Source: an uncultured Ruminococcus sp.
GTDB lineage: Bacteria; Bacillota; Clostridia; Oscillospirales; Ruminococcaceae
DNA length: 24,400 bases
Assembly (NCBI GenBank): GCA_902783235.1
Contig: CACZQG010000230.1
Location: 1 to 24,400 of the forward strand
Reading direction: 5' to 3'
This document shows positions 17,832 through 24,400 of this stretch, piece by piece. Position 1 is the first letter of the stretch. Each line of letters starts with the position of its first letter. Both the position numbers and the translations under genes were made by a program. The notes beneath the pieces are model-generated. The model was not told the origin of the DNA. It was given only the letters and a program-made list of their open reading frames with translations, and searched no databases.

Positions 17832-17920
17832 GATGGACGGTTTTACGCAGAGGATCATTCATAATTGGCTGTCAACAGATTATCGGGATGATAGACTGTG
17901 ATAAAATATGAGGTGTTTTT

Positions 17921-18673
17921 ATGGAAGATTTCAATTTGTCCCGTCGTGATGTTACATCGGTCTCACTGGCTGTTGAACTGATAGATGATCTGACGGGGGA
18001 AGCGATAAAAGGCAGTAATGGGTCGGTCAGCATAGACGGTATTCGTCCGCCGATAAATAAGAATGACGGATGGTTTGTTTTTACCGGACTTTTACAGGGA
18101 AAATATACGATTACAGCTAATGGCAGTATATTCAGTGAGAAAAAGCTGAGAATAGAGCTTACGGGAGATGAGATGCTTCCTCTCAGGATAAGACTTCATC
18201 CCAATAAGCTTTACCGACCTTATATCGACTGCATAAGAATAGAAGGCAAAGCTGCACCGGGTTCTATGGTATATTTTTTTTCCGAGGACAAGGCAGCAGT
18301 TCTTAAAATTCTTACAGACTGTACACCCGGAACAGACACTATATCTGTTTTCGGAACAGGAGCAAATGATCTTGAAGGAAGACTGCTGCGAATCAAGGCA
18401 AGCAAAGGAACTGCTGAGAGGATACGTGCTGTGAAACGAAAAAAAGATGATTCGGCAGAATACATTCTGGAAAAAGGGGTTAAGGGGACTTTTCCCAAGG
18501 TGGGGACTTCTGTATCACCGGTCACTGAGACTCAGGCAGATGAGAACGGAAGATTCATGGCACTTATCAGAAAGGATCATGCAGGAAGTAATGAGATCAT
18601 ATGTCAATGCGGCAGAAAAAAGCGAACTATCCCTCTTGAAGGGAAGAATAATATTATGATAGATCTGATGTAA
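17921..18673 (+). CDS. Beta-sandwich protein of unknown function in CIS locus
   Basis: This is a 250-residue protein. The first 100 residues (SVSLAVELIDDLTGEAIKG, then GWFVFTGLLQGKYTITANG and LRIELTG) look like a carboxypeptidase-regulatory or transthyretin-like beta-sandwich. Proteins starting this way are often found next to the DUF4255 and PAAR-like genes in eCIS loci. The second half (about 100-250) is also strand-rich (KAAPGSMVYFFSE, ENGRFMALIRKDH) and ends without a catalytic motif I can identify. It may be a baseplate or spike accessory, or a carrier for cargo. GAGGTG at 17910-17915 is a good ribosome site. An 89-bp gap precedes it, holding only a 22-codon reading frame with weak support. 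Confidence 0.7.
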   Translation: MEDFNLSRRDVTSVSLAVELIDDLTGEAIKGSNGSVSIDGIRPPINKNDGWFVFTGLLQGKYTITANGSIFSEKKLRIELTGDEMLPLRIRLHPNKLYRPYIDCIRIEGKAAPGSMVYFFSEDKAAVLKILTDCTPGTDTISVFGTGANDLEGRLLRIKASKGTAERIRAVKRKKDDSAEYILEKGVKGTFPKVGTSVSPVTETQADENGRFMALIRKDHAGSNEIICQCGRKKRTIPLEGKNNIMIDLM

Positions 18674-18865
18674 AGCCGGTATTGATCAAGGCAACAGGGA
18701 ATAAATATTGCCTGACAGATTTGTACCTGTATGTTTTATGAGTTATATGCATTCTGATGAAGACCTGTAGAGTACATCTGATGAAACAACCCTGAGAGGT
18801 CTTGCCCGAAGCTTATACCAATTGCTTTGCTGACATAAAAGCTGATGATCTGACGGAGGAATAAT
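18674..18865 (+). other. 192-bp intercistronic gap with direct and inverted repeats
   Basis: No convincing gene is present. TCTGATGA occurs twice at 18753-18760 and 18777-18784. AAGACCT (18760-18766) is an exact inverted match to AGGTCTT (18797-18803) with a 30-nt loop. A 5-bp GGCAA/TTGCC stem lies near 18690-18712. There is no T-run, so none is a standard intrinsic terminator. Confidence 0.5.
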
Positions 18866-19252
18866 ATGGGAATGGTAGTATTGGGAGGCGCACAGCTTAT
18901 GTGTCCGTTCGGACTTTCACCATCGGTGCTGAATGTGCTGCCTCAGAAGAAGGTGTTGTCATCAATGCCTGTGGCTACGATAATGGATAATAAACCTTTT
19001 GTAAATATAATGCCATTTGGTATGTGTACCAGTATGGCAAATCCCACGGTGGCAGCGGCTACTGCGGCAGCGCTGGGAGTGCTTACTCCTTGTCCCTGCA
19101 CTCCAAACACCACAGCACCCTGGACACCCGGAAGTCCCACGGTACTTATCGGCGGAAATCCTGCACTTAACAATACAAGCAAGCTTATGTGTTCATTCGG
19201 TGGAGTGATACAGATAGCTAATCCGGGAACTTTCAATATACAAGTTCCGTAA
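18866..19252 (+). CDS. PAAR-like spike-tip protein (DUF4280)
   Basis: This is a 128-residue protein with the DUF4280 pattern: VVLGGAQLMCPFG at the start, MPFGMCTSMANP and a PCPC segment in the middle, GSPTVLIGGNPALNNTSKLMC and then FGGVIQIANPG at the end. The fold resembles PAAR tips that sharpen VgrG/gp5 spikes, so it should cap the spike encoded at 4655. It has five cysteines (13, 54, 76, 78, 109) and no histidine, whereas classical PAAR tips bind zinc with His and Cys; any metal site here would have to use Cys only. GGAGGA at 18855-18860 precedes ATG 18866. It is far from the spike gene, as some eCIS loci allow. Confidence 0.9.
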   Translation: MGMVVLGGAQLMCPFGLSPSVLNVLPQKKVLSSMPVATIMDNKPFVNIMPFGMCTSMANPTVAAATAAALGVLTPCPCTPNTTAPWTPGSPTVLIGGNPALNNTSKLMCSFGGVIQIANPGTFNIQVP

Positions 19253-19267
19253 AAAAGGAAAGATCAT

Positions 19268-20062
19268 ATGGATTATATACCCGAATACAACAATACCGCA
19301 TCAGAACAACCGGAAAAGATAAACGGAGTATTGATGTGTATTAACATCAAGGAAACAGGCATAGCTGATATGCGTAATAAGGAGGATGCTATAATACAGC
19401 TTGGCAAAGTCCTTTCAGCTATAGGCAGTGTTATTTACAGATCAGACGGAAGGATCGTGGATATATCCGAAACGAATATTACTGCGATTTTTGATTCCGG
19501 GGGCGAAAATGCTGTAAAAGCAGCTGTTACTATTTGTCAGTCGGTCATTTCAATTCTGGGAAGGTGCAGCGTCAGCATCGGTATAGGAACAGGACTATTG
19601 TGTATGACAAAGCTGTGTTATAATGATTTCAATTCTGTTGTTGTTTTATCCGAAATAAAGAGATTTGTAAAAACATTGAGTGTTATTGCCTCTGAATACA
19701 ATTCTCATATTCTTATCACAGAAATAACAGCTGACAGCATCCCGAATTTTAAGTCTCGCTATAATGCAAGAAGGCTGGGCATGGTCAAGCTGTCATCAAG
19801 AGATATGAATACATACATATATGATATTTATGATGGTGATACCCAGGAGCTCAAATACAGCAAACGAAGAAGCAGGCTCTTTTTTGAGACCGGTGTTGAG
19901 CAATTTTATCTCAGAAACTATTTACAGGCAAGGTCGTATTTTATTGAGCTATTGAAATTTGATGCTAATGATAAAGCGGCAAAAAAGTACATTAAAATGT
20001 GTGATGCCTTTTTATCAGACAGCACATTACAGGAAGAAAACAGGTACATAGAGATATTATGA
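19268..20062 (+). CDS. Degenerate class III cyclase-like domain with TPR-like C-terminus
   Basis: This is a 264-residue soluble protein. Residues about 20-195 match the class III nucleotide cyclase fold: VLMCINIKETG in strand 1, SAIGSVIYRSDGRIVDIS, TNITAIFD, ENAVKAAVTICQSV and SVSIGIGTG. The first metal Asp of the FxDIxGF motif is Asn26 and the second (GD before AIMAVF) is Thr69. The VNxAARL catalytic helix is replaced by EIKRFVKTLS, so cyclase activity is unlikely. Residues about 204-250 (FFETGVEQFYLRNYLQARSYF, then LKFDANDKAAKKYIKMC) look like a TPR-type helical pair, a common partner of cyclase domains in Clostridia. A binding or scaffolding role is more likely than catalysis. AAGGAAAG precedes ATG 19268, 15 nt after the tip gene. 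Confidence 0.72.
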   Translation: MDYIPEYNNTASEQPEKINGVLMCINIKETGIADMRNKEDAIIQLGKVLSAIGSVIYRSDGRIVDISETNITAIFDSGGENAVKAAVTICQSVISILGRCSVSIGIGTGLLCMTKLCYNDFNSVVVLSEIKRFVKTLSVIASEYNSHILITEITADSIPNFKSRYNARRLGMVKLSSRDMNTYIYDIYDGDTQELKYSKRRSRLFFETGVEQFYLRNYLQARSYFIELLKFDANDKAAKKYIKMCDAFLSDSTLQEENRYIEIL

Positions 20063-20098
20063 TACGGCATAGGCGGGCAGTATTCTGCCTTTACCGTA
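20063..20098 (+). other. Two-part hairpin between pseudocyclase and sensor genes
   Basis: GGCAG (20076-20080) and CTGCC (20085-20089) pair around a TATT loop, and TACGG (20063-20067) pairs with CCGTA (20094-20098) outside an internal loop. The structure begins on the base after the stop codon. With no T-run it is not a standard terminator; an mRNA processing or stability element is possible. Confidence 0.5.
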
Positions 20099-20122
20099 GG
20101 ATAAACAGAGGAAAATGGATAT

Positions 20123-21766
20123 ATGAAAAAAATACCAAAGCTGAATGTAAAAATATCCATAGGGATAATTGTCTTTGTAATAATCGTTACGATCGTTGAA
20201 GCTGTTATTGCATCCGTTCTGGCAATTGACAGAGTGTATGAGGAAAGCAAAAAGCAAACTATCCGATGCGGAAAACAAGCAACCCTTATGCTCAATGACA
20301 AGCTGATAGATCAATGGCTTATAAACGGTAAGGATGAAAAGTACTATGAAGTAGAAAAAAGCTTTCGCAGTATGGTGGATACATTTGATCTTTCTTATTT
20401 GTTTGTGTATCGTCCGAAGTATAATAAGGATAGTTCAATAGACGATATGGTAACATTTATATATGATATACGAAGCGATGATGTATCAAAGGAAAACACC
20501 CAGGATCTGTCTGCCAGAAGCAGGATCAGTGAGATCGAAATGGTTAAGGAAGCTTGCCGCACAGGTGAACAGCAGATAATCACTGAGGATTTTAATGAAA
20601 AGGATAGCCGTGAAAGCATTGATAATATGTATATAACTGCCGTGGTGCCGATAAAGGATGCAAGCGGTAAGGTGGATACTGTTATAACAGTGGATATGTC
20701 CTTTTCTGTTATGAGGGAAGCACTGCGTATTGAAACTATTTGTATAATCGTCATATTCATAATTGCCCTTATAGTCTTCGTGCCGATATTTACACATTTT
20801 ATACGAAAAAGTGTGGTCAGACCGGTCAAGACCCTTTCAAGGCATATGGATGAGTTTGTTACCGCTGAGACGGGGGCTATAGATTATAAGCCCATAACTA
20901 CTGTCAATACAGGTGATGAGCTGGAGCAGATGGCCAATCACTTTAACAGTATGGCAAATGATATTGTTACATATACGGCGAATATTGAAAAAAACGCTAT
21001 TGAAAAAGAGCGTCTCAAGGCGGATTACGATGTATCCGAACAGCTGCGTTCTTCCGTATCAGCTGATATAACACTTAAACCATTTCCTGAACGCAGAGAT
21101 TTTGAGTTATATGCCAGCATGAAGAATACAACATACAGAAGATATAGCTTCTGTAATTATTTTCTTGTCAATGAGGATGAGCTGTGTATAGTTATCGGTG
21201 AATCGGAGGGTAACAGCCTGCCGGCGATGATCGTTTCTATGTTTGCATCCACTAATATACAGTGTTATGCCAAAATGGGATATCCTCCCTACAGGATCGC
21301 AGCAGAAACAAACAATCAGCTTTGCAGCATGAAAAACAAGAATAATGTTCTTACAACTAATTGTATAATTGCATCAATTGATCTTCATTCCGGGCTTTTG
21401 ACATATGTTAATGCAGGAATGCCGCCTGTACTTGTCAAACGTACCGGTGAAGAATACTGCATTGAAAATACTTCCATACAGTTCAACCTGGGAAAAATGA
21501 AGGGGATTTCCTTCGATCAGGAAACTATAAAGCTGACTCAGGGAAGTACACTGATATTCACCTCCTATGGTGTACCTGAAATGAAGAATAAGCTGGGAGA
21601 CAGATTTACCGAGATAGGACTCAGGGATGAAGTAAATGATATAGCCGGAAAGTTCTATTCTCTTGAATATATGATAAATGAGCTGGATATCAGGCTGGAA
21701 AATTTCCGTAAGGATGCGCCTATAGAGTTGGATACTACTATATTGGGATTCAGGTATTTCGGCTGA
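20123..21766 (+). CDS. Two-pass membrane sensor with HAMP and degenerate SpoIIE/PP2C-like domain
   Basis: This is a 547-residue protein. TM1 is about residues 11-35, followed by an extracytoplasmic region of about 165 residues with a single-Cache-like end (ITAVVPIKDASGKVDTVITVD). TM2 is about 205-226 and a HAMP linker follows (VVRPVKTLSRHMDEF ... DELEQMANHFNSMAND). Residues 325-547 follow the SpoIIE/RsbU phosphatase layout: DFELYASMKNTTYRRYSF, ELCIVIGESEGNSLPAMI, GLLTYVNAGMPPVLVKR, STLIFTSYGVPEMKN and LDTTILGFRY. Expected metal ligands are mostly missing: GGDFYD is replaced by RYSFCNY, GDVSGKG by GESEGNS and TDGV by SYGV. Only the last acidic site (Asp537) remains. It probably senses an outside cue and signals by binding rather than dephosphorylation. 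AGAGGA at 20107-20112 precedes the ATG. Confidence 0.82.
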   Translation: MKKIPKLNVKISIGIIVFVIIVTIVEAVIASVLAIDRVYEESKKQTIRCGKQATLMLNDKLIDQWLINGKDEKYYEVEKSFRSMVDTFDLSYLFVYRPKYNKDSSIDDMVTFIYDIRSDDVSKENTQDLSARSRISEIEMVKEACRTGEQQIITEDFNEKDSRESIDNMYITAVVPIKDASGKVDTVITVDMSFSVMREALRIETICIIVIFIIALIVFVPIFTHFIRKSVVRPVKTLSRHMDEFVTAETGAIDYKPITTVNTGDELEQMANHFNSMANDIVTYTANIEKNAIEKERLKADYDVSEQLRSSVSADITLKPFPERRDFELYASMKNTTYRRYSFCNYFLVNEDELCIVIGESEGNSLPAMIVSMFASTNIQCYAKMGYPPYRIAAETNNQLCSMKNKNNVLTTNCIIASIDLHSGLLTYVNAGMPPVLVKRTGEEYCIENTSIQFNLGKMKGISFDQETIKLTQGSTLIFTSYGVPEMKNKLGDRFTEIGLRDEVNDIAGKFYSLEYMINELDIRLENFRKDAPIELDTTILGFRYFG

Positions 21767-21767
21767 T

Positions 21768-21772
21768 GGAGG
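21768..21772 (+). promoter_or_regulatory. Shine-Dalgarno site GGAGG that sets ATG 21779
   Basis: GGAGG lies 6 nt before ATG 21779 and 3 nt before an in-frame GTG at 21776; the ATG is preferred. Confidence 0.75.
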
Positions 21773-21778
21773 AAAGTG

Positions 21779-24013
21779 ATGGAACTTAAAAGGATCTATG
21801 ATCTGTATTTCAGTTTTGGTGATATTAAAAAGCCATATTACAACAATAATGATTTTTTAAAAGATCTGTATTCTTTTTTGGATATGTGTTTTGCCATAAT
21901 AATCGCTGCCAAGGGCGGAACAGGGGAGATGCTCCCTGATATAAGTGAAACCGGTGCTTTATGCCTTTCAGTGTCTTCGGATAATATTCGGGAGATCCTT
22001 TTGTCCGGTGATGAAGACCCGTCAGATGGTATTCTTTCGGAAGCAGCATATGAGCAGATAGATAATGCTGTTTTCCATCTGGTCTCACGTAACCGAATTA
22101 CTATCAGGCAGGGAAGCATATCCCATATGGATAAGGCAGCTCTTATATTTAAACTGGATGATATAGAGTATTTCGCTCTTGCGTTGGCATTATCCGTAGA
22201 ATATGACAGAAAGTATGAAGGGGTATATGCATATCTTCACAACAATGCTTCAGATATATACCCTTCGGTATGGCTGATAAAAAAACTGTATGAGATCATA
22301 TACCGTAAATCGGCTGATATATCACGGCTGATATTGGGCAGCTCACCTCTTATAAGATATATGTGCAACAAAAAGGTGTGCCGAGGCAGCAGAGGTCAGA
22401 GTGCTGTGTCATTGACACTTAATGGACGCCTGACTTCCTATATTTTGGGTGAAAATTTAATGTCTCCCGAGCTTATGGATTATTGCCGTGTGCTTGATAA
22501 GAATGATCTTCGGAAAAGGATAGATGTAAGAACAGAGACTATTGAGAAGGTCAATGGACTTCTGGGAGCGGCACTTGAAAGCGGTGCTGATCCAACGGTG
22601 CTGGGTCTTTATGGACCGTTGGGTATCGGAAGAAGATATGCTGCTTTGAATGCTGTCATTGAAAAGGGATATACAATGCTGGAGGTGGATCTTAAAAAGC
22701 TTATTGAGCAATCACAAAATGATGTGGAAAAGTATCTGGATATGATATATACGGAAACATTGCTTTTGAATGCTATCCCATGCTTTAGGGCAGAAATACG
22801 GGATCAGTCGGTGGACAGCGAGGGGAATGTGATAAGATCTTCATTATACGATAAGCTTTGCAGTGCGGCTAAAAATATAACCAAACGCTTTGATATCGCT
22901 TTTTTTATCACTCCTGAAAGAACAGGTGTATTCAATGACACAGAAGCGCATTGTATAAGCATAGAATTTCCTATGCTGACTGCCAATGAACGAATGGTAT
23001 TCTGGAAGGATGCATTGAAGGGTATAAAGCTGTCAAAGAATACCTCCCTCATGACTATATCCAATCAATATATACTGACTCCAAGGGATATATACAGAGC
23101 AGCTCGTTCAGCAGTTGAGCTTTCAAAGGCAGAGAATAAACCTCTGGACAGAGATATTATTCGACTTGGTATCAGGCAGCATTCCAGAAGCCAGCTGGGA
23201 CATTACGCAACACTTATTAATGCGGTATTCACATGGGATGATCTTGTAGTCAGTCAGGAGCAAAAGCGTCGTATGAAAATGATCTGCGACCAGGTCAGAT
23301 TCCGCAGTGTAGTCAATGAGGATTGGGGATTCATGAAAAAATCCCCCTATGGAAGAGGATTGTGTGCATTGTTTTATGGCTCTCCCGGTACGGGAAAGAC
23401 AATGGCAGTACAGGTCATGGCAAATGAACTGGGGCTTGATCTTTACAGGATCGATCTGTCACAGCTTTCAAGTAAATATATTGGTGAGACTCAGAAGAAT
23501 ATTTCTCAGCTGTTTGACAGAGCAAGGAATATAAATGCCATGCTGTTTTTTGATGAGGCTGATTCAATGTTTGCAAAACGTTCCGAGGTAAAGGACAGTA
23601 ATGACAGGTATGCCAATGCAGATACTGCTTTTCTTCTTCAGAAGCTGGAGGATTACGAGGGTATAACCATACTTGCCACTAATTACATCAATAATATTGA
23701 TGATGCTTTTAAGAGAAGAATAAAGTTTATGGTGAATTTTGTATTTCCTACGCCTGATGTGCGTCTGATGTTGTGGAAGAAGATCCTGCCTGCCCAGGCA
23801 AAAGTGGATGAACCGCTTGACTTTGAGTTTTTTGCGGAAAACTTTGAATTGCCTGGAAGCAATATAAAGGAAATACTTACAAATGCAGCTTTTCTTGCAG
23901 CCTCGGAAAACTGCGGAATACATAACTCACATATTATAGAGGCAGTAAAGCTGAATTACTCAAAATACGGTAAAATACTTACAAATGATGACTTCGGTTA
24001 TCTTGGTCAGTAG
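21779..24013 (+). CDS. CIS-associated AAA+ ATPase (Afp15-like)
   Basis: This is a 744-residue protein. The C-terminal AAA+ module is intact: Walker A GSPGTGKT at 534-541, Walker B MLFFDEAD at 588-595, sensor-1 ILATN at 631-635, and an Arg pair at 646-647 in the DDAFKRRI segment. A second, N-terminal module has a Walker-A-like GPLGIGRR at 279-286 where the catalytic Lys is Arg and no clear Walker B follows, so it is probably inactive. The first 200 or so residues are helical and not recognised. Afp15-family ATPases are needed for assembly or cargo loading of eCIS particles. The gene follows the sensor by 12 nt, in the usual place near the end of the structural operon. Confidence 0.9.
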   Translation: MELKRIYDLYFSFGDIKKPYYNNNDFLKDLYSFLDMCFAIIIAAKGGTGEMLPDISETGALCLSVSSDNIREILLSGDEDPSDGILSEAAYEQIDNAVFHLVSRNRITIRQGSISHMDKAALIFKLDDIEYFALALALSVEYDRKYEGVYAYLHNNASDIYPSVWLIKKLYEIIYRKSADISRLILGSSPLIRYMCNKKVCRGSRGQSAVSLTLNGRLTSYILGENLMSPELMDYCRVLDKNDLRKRIDVRTETIEKVNGLLGAALESGADPTVLGLYGPLGIGRRYAALNAVIEKGYTMLEVDLKKLIEQSQNDVEKYLDMIYTETLLLNAIPCFRAEIRDQSVDSEGNVIRSSLYDKLCSAAKNITKRFDIAFFITPERTGVFNDTEAHCISIEFPMLTANERMVFWKDALKGIKLSKNTSLMTISNQYILTPRDIYRAARSAVELSKAENKPLDRDIIRLGIRQHSRSQLGHYATLINAVFTWDDLVVSQEQKRRMKMICDQVRFRSVVNEDWGFMKKSPYGRGLCALFYGSPGTGKTMAVQVMANELGLDLYRIDLSQLSSKYIGETQKNISQLFDRARNINAMLFFDEADSMFAKRSEVKDSNDRYANADTAFLLQKLEDYEGITILATNYINNIDDAFKRRIKFMVNFVFPTPDVRLMLWKKILPAQAKVDEPLDFEFFAENFELPGSNIKEILTNAAFLAASENCGIHNSHIIEAVKLNYSKYGKILTNDDFGYLGQ

Positions 24014-24024
24014 GAGGCAAAAAA

Positions 24025-24400
24025 ATGGATAATAATACCCCAAGGGCTTATCTTGAGTTTATTGCAAAGCAAATAGAAGAGAAAATTGGAGAATACATAA
24101 TCAAAGACGGCGATGATGGCGAATGCAGCCTTATTTTCAGTATTCCTGTATTTGAGGACGATACTGAGCTGGGATATGAGATCATTGTGAATGAAGAAGA
24201 GGAAAACATTTTCCTGACACAGATACTGTTGTTTGCGTTTACAGAAGTAAATGAAAAAATTTCTGATCAGATCCAAAGCTGTCTTACGGCACTTAATGCA
24301 TGGATACTGCCGGGATGCTTTATTTATGACAGATCATTGGGAACGATCATATATCGCTGTGGTTACTATCTTAATGGAAATACACCGCTGAATTCCGTAA
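24025..24400 (+). CDS. Small acidic protein, 3' truncated, YbjN/secretion-chaperone-like
   Basis: ATG 24025 follows GGAGG at 24013-24017 by 7 nt and the frame stays open to the window end (about 125 residues seen). The layout is helix, then strands (ECSLIFSIPVFEDD, YEIIVNEEEENIFLTQI), a helix with NEKISDQIQSCLTALN, and then ILPGCFIYDRSLGTIIYR. This order resembles the YbjN and type III secretion chaperone-like fold. The strongly acidic surface would suit binding of cargo or a partner protein. The call rests on pattern and predicted fold, not on a diagnostic motif. Its position just behind the ATPase, where loading factors can be encoded, fits a chaperone but does not prove it. Confidence 0.6.
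   Translation, partial: MDNNTPRAYLEFIAKQIEEKIGEYIIKDGDDGECSLIFSIPVFEDDTELGYEIIVNEEEENIFLTQILLFAFTEVNEKISDQIQSCLTALNAWILPGCFIYDRSLGTIIYRCGYYLNGNTPLNSV

Noticed and set aside
17833..17901. 22-codon reading frame in the gap before the beta-sandwich gene
   Set aside because: It has only a weak ribosome site and no recognisable features.
18754..18786. CTGATGA followed by GAAAC, resembling a hammerhead ribozyme core
   Set aside because: The segment between them does not form a continuous stem II ending at GAAA, and the flanks do not pair as stems I and III.
18802..18864. 20-codon TTG reading frame before the tip gene
   Set aside because: The purine tract is only about 2 nt from the TTG and the start codon is rare; most likely chance.
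365..24276. Many minus-strand open frames of 60-170 codons across the window
   Set aside because: They lie opposite well-supported plus-strand genes, lack good ribosome sites as a group and show no recognisable domains.

Overview
The window is one strand-uniform stretch of a gene cluster for a phage-tail-like contractile injection system (CIS) of the extracellular (eCIS, Afp/PVC-type) lineage. All supported genes lie on the + strand with short gaps or overlaps and good Shine-Dalgarno sites (GGAGG, GAGGTG), so it reads as one long operon that continues past both edges. AT-leaning composition, strong purine-rich ribosome binding sites, GTG/TTG start candidates and a SpoIIE-like domain suggest a Bacillota (Clostridia, possibly Ruminococcus- or Lachnospiraceae-like) host. 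The host call is an inference, because the window has no rRNA or housekeeping gene.

Layout. (1) 3-2789: 3' part of a large Asn/Tyr/Ser-rich protein of unknown role, with a near-identical 165-bp tandem repeat at the left edge. (2) 2815-12442: baseplate and spike block: LysM tube-baseplate connector (Afp7-like), separate hub (gp27-like) and spike (gp5/OB-fold plus beta-helix) genes, gp25-like wedge protein, two large baseplate-J-like proteins, and a tail-protein-I-like protein. (3) 12501-14216: a protein with a CIS-associated N-terminal domain and a C-terminal Ig-like domain. (4) 14279-17243: two single-pass membrane proteins, one with a degenerate protein-kinase-like domain and one carrying about 23 MORN repeats. 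(5) 17259-19252: Afp16-like terminator (DUF4255-type), a beta-rich protein, and a DUF4280/PAAR-like spike tip. (6) 19268-21766: a degenerate class III cyclase-like protein with a TPR-like tail, then a two-pass sensor with HAMP and a degenerate SpoIIE/PP2C-like domain. (7) 21779-24013: Afp15-like AAA+ ATPase, followed by a truncated small acidic protein resembling YbjN/secretion-chaperone folds.

How it fits together. The structural genes supply hub, spike, tip, wedges, terminator and assembly ATPase. Sheath, inner tube, and any recognisable tape measure, tail fibre or toxin are not in the window; sheath and tube are presumably just upstream. The most unusual part is a set of four non-structural genes inside the operon: a membrane pseudokinase, a membrane-anchored MORN array, a pseudocyclase and a membrane pseudophosphatase. 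Their signalling folds have each lost most expected catalytic residues. My working idea is that they form a membrane docking, sensing or firing-control module for a cell-associated CIS, broadly like the pseudokinase EssB/YukC in type VIIb secretion. That model is inference.
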